6,750 nt of DNA from Nocardioidaceae bacterium (GCA_025966335.1 JAICRS010000167.1:1-6750); one strand, 5' to 3'; shown: positions 1 through 6,122, counted from the stretch's first letter. Notes: generated by a model from the sequence alone, not told the origin. Made by a program: numbers and translations.

Positions 1-1
1 C

Positions 2-358
2 TGGTTCCGGCCCAACGGCGACGACATGAAGGACGCGCACTGGTCGGAGGAGCATGCCCGGTCGGTGATGCTGTTCCTCAACGGCGACGCGATCCCGGAG
101 CCGGACCGCCGCGGCGAGCAGGTGGTCGACGACTCGTTCCTGATCGCGTTCAACGCCGACCACGAACCGGCCACGTTCACGATCCCCGACGAGATCTACG
201 GCGATGGCTGGCACATGCTGCTCGACACCGGCGACGACCAGGTCGGCAGCGCCCCCTCGGTCTTCGACCAGACCCCCTACCTGCTCGCCGGCACCGAGTT
301 CACCGTCACCGAGCGGTCCATCGGCGTGCTGCGCCGGCCGCGCACGGAGGAGACCTGA
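2..358 (+). CDS. glgX: Glycogen debranching enzyme GlgX, C-terminal end (5' truncated by window)
   Basis: The reading frame is open from the first bases of the window to a TGA at 356-358, so only about the last 118 residues are present. They match the C-terminal beta-sandwich tail of GlgX-type debranching enzymes (GH13, isoamylase-like). The tail starts WFRPNGDDM, continues with W..EHARS..LFLNGD, then DDSFLIAFNADHEP and a closing segment with LLDTGDD and a final beta-strand. The GH13 catalytic barrel lies upstream, outside the window. In the family, GlgX hydrolyses alpha-1,6 branches of limit dextrins during cytoplasmic glycogen breakdown; in actinobacteria it often lies near trehalose genes (treY/treZ), but none is visible here. 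The stop codon overlaps the start of the next gene by one base (TGATG), which suggests one operon. Family assignment is confident; activity is inferred because the active site is not seen. Confidence 0.9.
   Translation, partial: WFRPNGDDMKDAHWSEEHARSVMLFLNGDAIPEPDRRGEQVVDDSFLIAFNADHEPATFTIPDEIYGDGWHMLLDTGDDQVGSAPSVFDQTPYLLAGTEFTVTERSIGVLRRPRTEET
346..352 (+). promoter_or_regulatory. Strong Shine-Dalgarno inside the glgX 3' end, for the histidine phosphatase
   Basis: GGAGGAG lies inside the last codons of glgX, 5 nt before the ATG at 358. It fixes that ATG as the phosphatase start. Together with the TGATG stop/start overlap it suggests termination-reinitiation coupling. Confidence 0.7.
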
Positions 359-1113
359 TGCTGGCCGGATGGCGCACCGGCACCGAGGAGCTGGTGCTGG
401 TCAGGCACGGTGAGAGCGTCGGAAACCTCGCCGATGCCAGGGCTCGCGAGGACGAGGCGGACCGGCTCGACCTCTCCGCCCGGGACGCCGATGTGGAGCT
501 CACCGAGCTCGGCCTCCGGCAGGCGGACGGGGTCGGCCGATGGCTGGAGCGGACCGAGGAGGACAGCCGTCCCGAGCTGGTGCTGAGCTCGCCGTACCGT
601 CGCGCCGCCGAGACCGCACGTCGCGCCGTCCAGGGTCTCGGCCTGGAGATCGAGTACGACGAGCGCCTGCGCGAACGTGACCTCGGGCTGTTCGACGGCC
701 TGACCTGGCAAGGCATCCGAGCGGAGTACCCCGACGAGGCCGACCGCCGCGACAAGCTCGGCAAGTTCTACTACCAACCGCCCTCGGGCGAGAGCTGGTG
801 CGACGTCGCGCTCCGGGTGCGCAGCCTGATGGCCGACCTGAGCCGCGGGTACGACGGCGCCCGCGTCTGGATGTTCGCGCACCAGGCAGTGATCATGAGC
901 TTTCGCTACGTCCTCGAGGCCCTCGACGAGGAACGGCTGCTGGAGCTGGACCGGACCACGAAGCTGCCGAACGCATCGATGTCGGTGTTCCGGCGGATCG
1001 ACGACCGGTGGAAGCTGGACCGGTGGGCCGACACCTCGGCGGTCGACGACATCGACGCGGAGGTGACCCGGGAGGCGCCGCAGTCCGGGCGCGGGGACGA
1101 TGCCGGCGCGTGA
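358..1113 (+). CDS. Histidine phosphatase family protein (phosphoglycerate-mutase-like)
   Basis: This 251-residue cytoplasmic protein belongs to the histidine phosphatase superfamily. Near the N-terminus VLVRHGES contains the RHG signature, with His17 as the expected phospho-accepting nucleophile and Arg16 beside it. SSPYRRAAET follows at 77-86, with Arg82 in the phosphate pocket. RERDLG has Glu106 as the likely general acid, followed by PSGESW (142-147). MFAHQAVI supplies the second catalytic His, His175. All key residues are present, so the enzyme is probably active. The substrate cannot be read from sequence; the family includes phosphosugar, phosphoglycerate and broad-specificity phosphatases. 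Coupling to glgX hints at a sugar phosphate in glycogen or trehalose metabolism, but that is inference. The last ~25 residues are acidic and low in complexity, beyond the core fold. The ATG at 358 is supported by the GGAGGAG ribosome site. Confidence 0.9.
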   Translation: MLAGWRTGTEELVLVRHGESVGNLADARAREDEADRLDLSARDADVELTELGLRQADGVGRWLERTEEDSRPELVLSSPYRRAAETARRAVQGLGLEIEYDERLRERDLGLFDGLTWQGIRAEYPDEADRRDKLGKFYYQPPSGESWCDVALRVRSLMADLSRGYDGARVWMFAHQAVIMSFRYVLEALDEERLLELDRTTKLPNASMSVFRRIDDRWKLDRWADTSAVDDIDAEVTREAPQSGRGDDAGA

Positions 1114-1119
1114 ACCGGC
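1102..1119 (+). terminator. Weak GC hairpin straddling the phosphatase stop codon
   Basis: GCCGG (1102-1106) and CCGGC (1115-1119) form a 5-bp stem around an 8-nt loop that contains the TGA stop. Allowing a one-base bulge, the stem extends by two AT pairs. There is no U-tract. It may help end the glgX-phosphatase transcript, but the signal is weak. Confidence 0.2.
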
Positions 1120-1197
1120 CATAGTCACGCCTGCAGTGCACGCGTCCGCGGGAAAAGGCGTTGCCCCGTCAGCGGGAAGTCTGTTGAGGTGGCGCCC

Positions 1198-1686
1198 ATG
1201 CTCATCGAGACAGCGCAGTCACACCACTGGACCGGGATCTGGCCGATCATCCGCGAGGTGACCACGGCCGGTGAGACCTACCCCTACCCGACCGACCTCG
1301 ACGAGCAGCAGGCCAAGGACATCTGGTGGGAGACGCCACCGGGACTGACCGTGGTCGCTCTCGACGACGAGACGGTCCTCGGCACCGCGAAGATGGGACC
1401 GAACCGGCCCGGACCCGGCTCGCACGTGTCGACCGCGAGCTTCATGGTCAGCGCCGGCAGCCGCGGCCAAGGCGTCGGCCGCGCGCTCGGAGAGTACGCA
1501 CTCGACTGGGCCCGCAGCCAGGGCTACCACGCCATGCAGTTCAACGCGGTCGTCGAGACGAACACCGCCGCGGTCAACCTCTGGAAGCGACTCGGCTTCG
1601 AGATCCTCGGCACCGCGCCGGAGGCCTTCCGGCACCCGAGCCACGGGTACGTCGGCCTGCACCTGATGTACCAGCGACTGACCTGA
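1198..1686 (+). CDS. GNAT family N-acetyltransferase
   Basis: This 162-residue protein fits a single GNAT domain, which transfers an acetyl group from acetyl-CoA to an amine. The N-terminal IWPIIREV helix and the AGETYPYP segment are typical of small GNAT proteins of this type. A central beta strand (ASFMVSAGSRGQGVGRAL, about 80-97) carries the acetyl-CoA pyrophosphate loop RGQGVGRAL (R/Q-x-x-G-x-G/A). The C-terminal part has NTAAVNLWKRLGF (122-134), the usual motif B. The acceptor substrate is unknown. I chose the ATG at 1198 because GAGG (1186-1189) sits 8 nt upstream and the protein then begins MLIETA, as homologues usually do. A GTG at 1189 with GGGAAG (1174-1179) upstream would add three residues. 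It is preceded by an 84-bp gap after the phosphatase gene, so it may have its own promoter. It converges on the iminopeptidase gene with only 25 bp between the stops. Confidence 0.9.
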   Translation: MLIETAQSHHWTGIWPIIREVTTAGETYPYPTDLDEQQAKDIWWETPPGLTVVALDDETVLGTAKMGPNRPGPGSHVSTASFMVSAGSRGQGVGRALGEYALDWARSQGYHAMQFNAVVETNTAAVNLWKRLGFEILGTAPEAFRHPSHGYVGLHLMYQRLT

Positions 1687-1693
1687 CCGGTCA
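1684..1693. repeat. 10-bp perfect palindrome over the GNAT stop codon
   Basis: TGACCGGTCA is self-complementary and includes the GNAT TGA stop. With no loop it is unlikely to fold as an RNA hairpin. It lies in the very short convergent gap, where no clear intrinsic terminator was found for either gene. Confidence 0.3.
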
Positions 1694-1711
1694 CTCGGAG
1701 GGGGAACGCGG

Positions 1712-2683
1712 TCACCGTGAGTCGTACCGACTTCTCAGCCGAGCGAAGCGGTTCGTGGCGTCGACGAGCAGCTGGTCGGTGAGGTCCGCGCCGCCGTGGG
1801 CTTCCTCCTCGACCACGTGCAGCTCGGCCAGTGGCAGCTGCCGAGCGAGGCGCCACGCCGCACCGAGCGGTGAGGCGATGTCGAGCCGTCCGCGCACGAA
1901 CACCGCCGGAATGTCGTTGATGCGGTCGAGCCGCCCGGTGATCCCATCGGGCGGGAGGAACGCATGCTCACCGAAGAAGTGAGTGACCAGGCGGGCAAAG
2001 CCGAGACGGAACGCGGGATCGGCATACCTGGGGTCCGCCCTCGGTGGTCCCGACAGGGTGGCGATCCGCTCCTCCCAGGCACACCAGGCTCGAGCGGCCC
2101 GATCACGCTCCGCCGGGTCGTCGCTCATCAGCAGCCTGTTGTACGCGGCGGGCAGGTTGTCACCTCGCTCCAGGTCGGGCACGAGCGCGCGCAGCTCCGC
2201 GAATGCCTCGGGGTAGATCTCCCCCACGCTCCAGGTGAGCCAGTCCACCTCGTGCCGGGTGGTCGTGACGACGGCCCAGAGCACGAGCTCGCTCACACGG
2301 GCGGGATGATCGACGGCATAGGCCAGCCCCAGGGTGGACCCCCAGGACCCGCCGAAGACGAGCCAGCTGTCCACGCCGTGGAGCTTTCGCAACGCCTCGA
2401 TGTCGTCGATCAGGAGCTGCGTGGTGATCGTGGACAGGTCGATGTCCGGGTCGCTGGCCAGTGGACGGCTGCGGCCACACCCACGCTGGTCGAAGAGCGT
2501 CACGCAGTAGCGGTCGGGATCGAAGTACCTGCGCCACCAGGCCGCGGTGCCCGAACCGGGGCCGCCGTGGAGAACCACTGCGGGCTTCCCGCGGGGGTTC
2601 CCTACTCGTTCCCAGTAGATCTCGTGACCGCCGGTGACCTCCAACCGTCCTTCGTCGAAGGGCTCGGTGACGGGATAGCGCAT
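1712..2683 (-). CDS. pip: Proline iminopeptidase-like alpha/beta hydrolase (peptidase S33)
   Basis: This 323-residue cytoplasmic protein has the length expected for prolyl aminopeptidase, which releases N-terminal proline from peptides. VVLHGGPGSG (37-46) gives the oxyanion-hole motif HGGPG, FDQRGCGRS (64-72) is the strongly conserved S33 segment, and GGSWGS (111-116) is the nucleophile elbow with Ser113. Asp268 in RGRLD and His296 in EEEAHGG complete the triad. Glu204 in AWEE fits the family's amine-binding Glu. The position of the second such Glu, in the usual ARIENHYF-type segment, is Val233 here (ARLVTHFF), and the His region is AHGG rather than the common GHS. Substrate preference may therefore differ. 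I chose the ATG at 2683 because the protein then starts MRYPVTEPFDEG, as in homologues. A start further upstream at 2917 would overlap the divergent secreted-protein gene. There is no clear ribosome site, so the mRNA may be leaderless. Confidence 0.88.
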   Translation of the reverse strand: MRYPVTEPFDEGRLEVTGGHEIYWERVGNPRGKPAVVLHGGPGSGTAAWWRRYFDPDRYCVTLFDQRGCGRSRPLASDPDIDLSTITTQLLIDDIEALRKLHGVDSWLVFGGSWGSTLGLAYAVDHPARVSELVLWAVVTTTRHEVDWLTWSVGEIYPEAFAELRALVPDLERGDNLPAAYNRLLMSDDPAERDRAARAWCAWEERIATLSGPPRADPRYADPAFRLGFARLVTHFFGEHAFLPPDGITGRLDRINDIPAVFVRGRLDIASPLGAAWRLARQLPLAELHVVEEEAHGGADLTDQLLVDATNRFARLRSRYDSR

Positions 2684-2690
2684 GGGGCTC

Positions 2691-2696
2691 AGTATG
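2691..2696 (-). promoter_or_regulatory. Candidate -10 hexamer of a leaderless pip promoter
   Basis: Read on the minus strand, CATACT (4 of 6 matches to TATAAT) ends 7 nt before the ATG at 2683. That spacing would put transcription start at or next to the A of the start codon. No good -35 is visible. The absence of a ribosome site fits a leaderless mRNA, which is common in actinobacteria. Confidence 0.35.
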
Positions 2697-2784
2697 CAAG
2701 GCCCGTCGATTCCTGACTGGACGCAACCCGGAGGGCACCAACGGCGTCTATCGGATGTGAGCGGACAGGCCGCTCCTCTTGTTC

Positions 2785-2790
2785 GAAGGA
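2785..2790 (+). promoter_or_regulatory. Ribosome binding site fixing the start of the secreted Ig-like protein
   Basis: GAAGGA lies 8 nt before the ATG at 2799. It supports that start over the in-frame upstream start at 2682, which would overlap pip and place 39 non-signal-like residues ahead of a good signal peptide. Confidence 0.65.
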
Positions 2791-2798
2791 CATCCGCC

Positions 2799-3209
2799 AT
2801 GAGCACCACCCGTCGTACCGCCGCCCTCGTCGCCACCCTCGCCGCCTCGGCCTCCGTCCTGACCATGGCCCCAGCCGATGCCGCGCCGACCGCCGACGCC
2901 GCGAAGAGCCGGATCACGGTCCACGCCTCGGACCACGAGGTGGACCCCGGCTCCCAGTTCGTGCTCCGCGGCCGGATGGTCTCCGAAGGTGACGCCGTTG
3001 AGGGTGCACGGGTCAGGGTGCAGGCCTACCGCGACGGCGGCTGGCACAACCTGCGCGGGGCGGTCGTGAGCACCAACGACGAGGGCCGGTACCGGGTCCG
3101 CGTCGTGCTGTCCTCCGGCGGCGACCGTGACCTGCGCGTGGTCGGCAACCCGGCCGGCGACGCGATCCGCACCGCCCGTGGTTACACGGTGGTGCGCGTC
3201 CTCGGCTGA
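2799..3209 (+). CDS. Small secreted protein with one Ig-like/beta-sandwich domain
   Basis: This 136-residue protein starts with a Sec-type signal peptide: MSTTRR, a hydrophobic Ala/Leu/Val core (8-23), then APADA with probable cleavage after Ala28. The mature part (about 37-136) is one beta-sandwich domain. It has alternating hydrophobic strands, a VDPGSQFVLRGRM segment (48-60), a VEGARVRVQAY strand, and NDEGRYRVRVVL (93-104). This is the layout of actinobacterial Ig-like or carboxypeptidase-regulatory-like modules of the type 'G.PV.GA.V.L...TD..GRY'. It has no cysteines, lipobox, sorting signal or transmembrane anchor, so it is probably released or loosely bound to the wall. No catalytic residues are evident and the function is unknown; a role in protein or surface binding is only a guess. 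It is divergent from pip, with 115 bp between the two starts. Confidence 0.8.
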   Translation: MSTTRRTAALVATLAASASVLTMAPADAAPTADAAKSRITVHASDHEVDPGSQFVLRGRMVSEGDAVEGARVRVQAYRDGGWHNLRGAVVSTNDEGRYRVRVVLSSGGDRDLRVVGNPAGDAIRTARGYTVVRVLG

Positions 3210-3220
3210 CGCGCGGGCAT

Positions 3221-3234
3221 CCGGCCGAAGCCGG
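3221..3234 (+). terminator. Short GC hairpin after the secreted-protein gene
   Basis: CCGGC, a CGAA tetraloop, then GCCGG begin 11 nt after the stop codon. CCGGCCGA is also directly repeated here (3221-3228 and 3231-3238). There is no U-tract, and the stem is only 5 bp, so this is a weak terminator candidate. Confidence 0.3.
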
Positions 3235-3269
3235 CCGAACATGTGCCGGCAACCGGGAGATGTCAATGT

Positions 3270-3289
3270 CGTCCATACGGACGGGAACA
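3270..3289 (+). repeat. 20-bp direct repeat, copy 1 (imperfect dyad)
   Basis: CGTCCATACGGACGGGAACA is identical to positions 3322-3341, 52 bp downstream. Here the left arm of the dyad is degenerate: only 5 bp plus one wobble pair form around the ATAC loop, while the right arm is fully kept. Confidence 0.75.
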
Positions 3290-3312
3290 GCACGCGATCC
3301 GGCGTTCGGACG

Positions 3313-3344
3313 TGTTGTTCCCGTCCATACGGACGGGAACAACA
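3313..3344. repeat. Perfect 14-bp inverted repeat (hairpin) containing repeat copy 2
   Basis: The arms TGTTGTTCCCGTCC (3313-3326) and GGACGGGAACAACA (3331-3344) are exactly complementary around the loop ATAC. The right-hand 20 bases (3322-3341) repeat copy 1. The run after the hairpin is A-rich on the + strand, so there is no U-tract in either direction. It could be a tail-less bidirectional terminator, an operator for a dimeric regulator, or a member of a dispersed palindromic repeat family. It lies 125 bp upstream of the chosen membrane-protein start at 3470. Confidence 0.75.
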
Positions 3345-3419
3345 AAACTGCCGGCGACGGCGATGGTCCGGCCCACCGCGATGACGCAGCAGTCCGGCAG
3401 CGCGTGCTCGGTTGACTCG

Positions 3420-3431
3420 GCCCCCGGGGGC
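3420..3431. repeat. 12-bp GC palindrome upstream of the membrane-protein gene
   Basis: GCCCCCGGGGGC is perfectly self-complementary. It follows a good -35-like TTGACT (3412-3417), but the expected -10 position holds no convincing hexamer. It could be an operator, or chance in GC-rich DNA. Confidence 0.3.
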
Positions 3432-3469
3432 TCTGACACAGTCGCCGGGTGGACAACGGGGTGAGTGCA

Positions 3470-4009
3470 GTGGACGACGTACGCCTGCGCAGGAACGGCG
3501 CGTTGATGATGAGTGTGTTCGCGTTCTTCTGGGCGATGGGTCCACCACCCGTCGACGGAGCCGCCCGGACCGTAACCCTGATCGTGGCCGTGGCCCTGAC
3601 CGCCGTCACCATCGGCCTGGCCCTGCGGCCGCGCGGCGGAGGGACGCTCGACCTGGTCGGCGACTGGCAGCAGCGCTACAACAGGGTCGCGCTCGTCGCG
3701 CTCGGCGCGAGCGCCGCCGTCGCCGTGGGGCTGGTGCTGACCGGTCCGCCCCGGCTGATCGCCCCGCTGGTCTGCCTCGTGGTCGGCCTCCACTTCTTCC
3801 CGCTGGCGACCCTGTTCCGGCAGCCGCTCTACCGCTGGACCGGCATCGCACTCACGGCTGTCGGGTTGCTCGCCGTGGTGGTTGCGGTGACCGCCGGTGG
3901 CGACGAAGGGCGCCGTGTCGCCGGGTTCGGTGCGGCCTGCGCCTTGTGGGCCACCTCGTTCGGTGTCTCGCTCGGTGCCGGTCGGACCGCTCCGCTTCCG
4001 GTCGGCTGA
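3470..4009 (+). CDS. Polytopic membrane protein of unknown function
   Basis: I do not recognise this 179-residue protein. It is strongly hydrophobic, with about six likely membrane segments near residues 10-25 (short, ending in Gly-Pro-Pro), 33-52, 72-91, 95-113, 123-142 and 150-170. Between segments 2 and 3 is a polar loop (RPRGGGTLDLVGDWQQRYNR). A short loop, FRQPLYRW, precedes segment 5. No catalytic or metal-binding motif stands out. Three in-frame GTG codons could start it: 3449, 3461 and 3470. I prefer 3470 because GGGGTGAG (3458-3465) lies just upstream, whereas 3449 has no ribosome site; the choice is uncertain and adds at most seven residues. It stands alone, preceded by the repeat-bearing gap and convergent with the amidase gene. 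A small transporter-like or stress-related membrane protein is possible but unsupported. Confidence 0.75.
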   Translation: MDDVRLRRNGALMMSVFAFFWAMGPPPVDGAARTVTLIVAVALTAVTIGLALRPRGGGTLDLVGDWQQRYNRVALVALGASAAVAVGLVLTGPPRLIAPLVCLVVGLHFFPLATLFRQPLYRWTGIALTAVGLLAVVVAVTAGGDEGRRVAGFGAACALWATSFGVSLGAGRTAPLPVG

Positions 4010-4082
4010 TACGCACACACAGCAGCGGGCACGGCATGCCTCCCCGAGACTCAGGCACGCCGCACCCGCAGCATCCGGCCCG

Positions 4083-4108
4083 CGACCGCCGCACCGGGAG
4101 GGCGGTCG
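4083..4108 (+). terminator. Perfect 8-bp-stem hairpin downstream of the membrane-protein gene
   Basis: CGACCGCC (4083-4090) and GGCGGTCG (4101-4108) are exactly complementary around a 10-nt loop, 73 nt after the stop. There is no U-tract, as is common for actinobacterial terminators. It is a plausible transcription end for the + strand gene. Confidence 0.45.
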
Positions 4109-4118
4109 ATGGCCGTGC

Positions 4119-4172
4119 CACGTGACGAGCCGGATCCCTCACAGCCCCAGCGGAGAAACGGCTCGCCACGTG
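4119..4172 (-). terminator. Long inverted repeat with CACGTG arms just past the amidase stop
   Basis: Arms 4119-4132 (CACGTGACGAGCCG) and 4159-4172 (CGGCTCGCCACGTG) match at 13 of 14 positions around a 26-nt loop. In the minus-strand RNA the one mismatch becomes a G-U wobble, so all 14 positions can pair, starting 10 nt after the amidase stop. In + strand RNA it is an A-C mismatch. That asymmetry favours a role at the 3' end of the amidase mRNA. GCCACGTGACG also occurs as an exact direct repeat (4117-4127 and 4165-4175). Confidence 0.5.
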
Positions 4173-4182
4173 ACGTTCGGGG

Positions 4183-6099
4183 TCAGAGCAGCTTCGCGAT
4201 CCCGTTGCGGATCTCGACGTCTGCGGCTCTGACATAGGCGATCCGGTGGCCGAACCAGATCTGGTAGTACTCGTCCTCGCCGACCACGACCGTGTGGTCG
4301 CCGGGGATCGAGTCGTTGAACGTCTTCGCGTAGTAGTAGTCGGTGCTCAGGTCGTCGTCGGCGAGGACGTAGGCCTGGCCCGGCTTGAGGGAGTACTGCA
4401 GCGGCACGACGTCCTGAGGTGTGATCTCCTCGGGGTACGCCGAAGCCTCCGGATAGGCCCGGCCGTAGACCGGCACCTCGTCGTCCGCGGCCGGCACCAC
4501 GACCGAGCCCTGCGAGGGCAGCACCACCGGATCGGCCTTGGGGCTGTGCATCCAGGCGATCTCGCCGAGGTACCAGACACCGAGCCAGTCACCGGAGCGC
4601 TTCGCGACCAAGAACTTGTGTCCGGCCGCCGCACGGGCGCCGATGTCGGAGACGTGGCGGGTGGAGTGTGCACCGTTCGGGCGCAGCCCGATGTCCTTCA
4701 CCAGCGGGGCATCCTTCGACGGGGCGGTGTGCAGGTAGACGAAGTTGCTGCCCTGCGGGTCGCAGGTGCCGTCGTCCTCGCAGTGCGTGACCAGCTGCTG
4801 GTTGTCGTCGAAGCCGGGAGCAACCGTGACCACGTCGCTGCGTCCACGACGGTCCGGCGTGATCGGTGCACCGACCAGCTCCATGTAGTGCTCCCAGTCC
4901 CAGAACGGGCCCGGGTCCCAGTGCATCCCGCGCACGTAGGGCGGTGTCACCCCGGGAATCTGGTCGTGCCCGATGATGTGGGCACGGTCGAGCGGCACGT
5001 CGTACTTCTCGGCCAGGTGAGCGACCAGCGCGGCCGACGTGCGGTAGACCGACTCGGTGAACCAGGTCGCGCCCTGTGCGGCGATGCCCTCGTGCTCGAG
5101 CCCGATCGAGTGCATGTTGACGTACCAGTTGCCGGCCTGCCAGCCGACGTTCTTGTTGTTCACGTGCTGCGCGATGTGTCCGTCGGAGGACCGCAGCGTG
5201 TAGTGCCAGGCCAGGTAGGTCGGACGCGTCACCAGCTCCAGCGCGCGGTCCCAGACGCCCTCGGTGTTGTGGATGATGATGTAGTCGATGTCGAGGTCGT
5301 TGGGCCGGTCGGCGAGGTCGTGGTTGCCGTAGGCGTAGGGGTTCGGCTCTCCGTACCACTCGTACGGCGCCGGGATCGACTCGCAGCCCAGCGACTCGGG
5401 GCAGTCCACCACGTCGTTCTCTGGCTCCAGGAGACCGATCGACTCGACGGCCTGCTCGTCGGCGGTGGCCTGCGGCGTCGCCTGCAATGTGACCTCGTGG
5501 CCGTCGTTGGTGGTGCGGGTCTCGCCTTCGCGGATCACGTCGAAGACCTGGTCGGTGAACCGCAGCGCGGTGGCCTCGTCGCCGGCGGCGGAGTACTTCG
5601 CGACCGCCCGGCTCCAGGCGCGTGGGTTGTCCGCGGTGGTGTTCGGCTGGTACGACGCGAGCAGGGCCGCGCCACCGCAGATGTTGGCCACCTCGTCCGT
5701 GCGCAGCACCTCGGCCCGGATCCCGGTGAGCTCGGCGGCCCTGTCCACGGTGCCCGCGTCGGGAGTGGCCGAGGAGGTCTCGCCCTTCGTGGCGGCCTTC
5801 GGGTCCCTGCTCACCGCGAAGTCGGTCAGGTGCATCGGCCCGTAGCCACCCGAGGTGCTCGGGTCCGCACCGTGGTCGTCCCACCGCGACTGCAGGAAGG
5901 ACACACCGAGCAGCACCTGCTGCGGCACGCCACTGACCTCAGCGGCCCGGGCGAAGACCGCCTGCCGGTCGTCGGTGCCGTCCAGGCACCTGCTCCAGTC
6001 CGAGGCCGCGGCGCCCGGCACGGCGGTGAGTGCCGCCCCACTCGCGACCAGTGACACGATCGCCGTTGCTGCTCCAAGTCTGCGTCTGCTGCGCACCAC
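4183..6099 (-). CDS. Secreted N-acetylmuramoyl-L-alanine amidase with lysozyme-like and SH3-like domains
   Basis: This 638-residue exported hydrolase has a signal peptide (VRSRRR, then a hydrophobic stretch, likely cut after Ala32). Residues 34-190 resemble a transglycosylase/lysozyme-like fold (VLLGVSFLQSRWD, then STSGGYGPMHLTD), with Gln70 where a catalytic Glu would be expected. Residues 245-405 are an Amidase_2 (AmpD/PGRP-type) domain, which in the family cuts the MurNAc-L-Ala bond of peptidoglycan. Predicted zinc ligands are His277 (IIIHNTEG), His378 (IIGHDQIPG) and Asp395 (HWDPG); Glu335 (SIGLEHEG) fits the catalytic Glu. His393 occupies the usual Lys position before DPG. Residues 450-520 and 540-632 look like two SH3-like wall-binding modules. 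Six cysteines suggest disulfides. I chose the GTG at 6099 because AAGGGAGAAG precedes it by 5 nt and it gives the signal peptide; the adjacent GTG at 6096 is possible. The in-frame extension to 6453 looks noncoding. Confidence 0.9.
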   Translation of the reverse strand: MVRSRRRLGAATAIVSLVASGAALTAVPGAAASDWSRCLDGTDDRQAVFARAAEVSGVPQQVLLGVSFLQSRWDDHGADPSTSGGYGPMHLTDFAVSRDPKAATKGETSSATPDAGTVDRAAELTGIRAEVLRTDEVANICGGAALLASYQPNTTADNPRAWSRAVAKYSAAGDEATALRFTDQVFDVIREGETRTTNDGHEVTLQATPQATADEQAVESIGLLEPENDVVDCPESLGCESIPAPYEWYGEPNPYAYGNHDLADRPNDLDIDYIIIHNTEGVWDRALELVTRPTYLAWHYTLRSSDGHIAQHVNNKNVGWQAGNWYVNMHSIGLEHEGIAAQGATWFTESVYRTSAALVAHLAEKYDVPLDRAHIIGHDQIPGVTPPYVRGMHWDPGPFWDWEHYMELVGAPITPDRRGRSDVVTVAPGFDDNQQLVTHCEDDGTCDPQGSNFVYLHTAPSKDAPLVKDIGLRPNGAHSTRHVSDIGARAAAGHKFLVAKRSGDWLGVWYLGEIAWMHSPKADPVVLPSQGSVVVPAADDEVPVYGRAYPEASAYPEEITPQDVVPLQYSLKPGQAYVLADDDLSTDYYYAKTFNDSIPGDHTVVVGEDEYYQIWFGHRIAYVRAADVEIRNGIAKLL

Positions 6100-6106
6100 G
6101 AAGGCT

Positions 6107-6114
6107 TCTCCCTT
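6107..6114 (-). promoter_or_regulatory. Ribosome binding site setting the GTG start of the amidase
   Basis: On the minus strand, AAGGGAGAAG lies immediately before CCTTC and the GTG start at 6099. The GGAG core is about 8 nt from that GTG, which supports a start here and not at the far upstream ATG at 6453. Confidence 0.6.
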
Positions 6115-6122
6115 GCCGAGAT

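Noticed and set aside
277..1128. A 283-codon minus-strand open frame over the glgX end and the phosphatase
   Set aside because: It is a low-complexity shadow of the two well-supported + strand genes, with no family features.
1964..2716. A 250-codon + strand open frame opposite pip
   Set aside because: The minus strand holds the S33 hydrolase with its full triad; the + product resembles no protein family.
2684..2917. In-frame extension of pip to an ATG at 2917
   Set aside because: It overlaps the signal-peptide region of the divergent secreted-protein gene, and the extra residues do not look like an S33 N-terminus.
3283..3320. ECF-sigma promoter (GGAAC...CGTT) starting in repeat copy 1
   Set aside because: GGAAC is followed by CGTT after 14 bases, shorter than the usual 16-17, and no equivalent exists after copy 2.
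3270..3344. CRISPR array
   Set aside because: There are only two copies, with a 32-bp interval and different flanks, no further units and no cas gene; a palindromic repeat explains it better.
4246..6054. A 602-codon open frame on the + strand opposite the amidase gene
   Set aside because: It is an antisense shadow created by GC-rich codons. The opposite strand carries a clear amidase with catalytic motifs, and this frame gives a Val/Arg/Gly/Asp-rich product with no recognisable domain.
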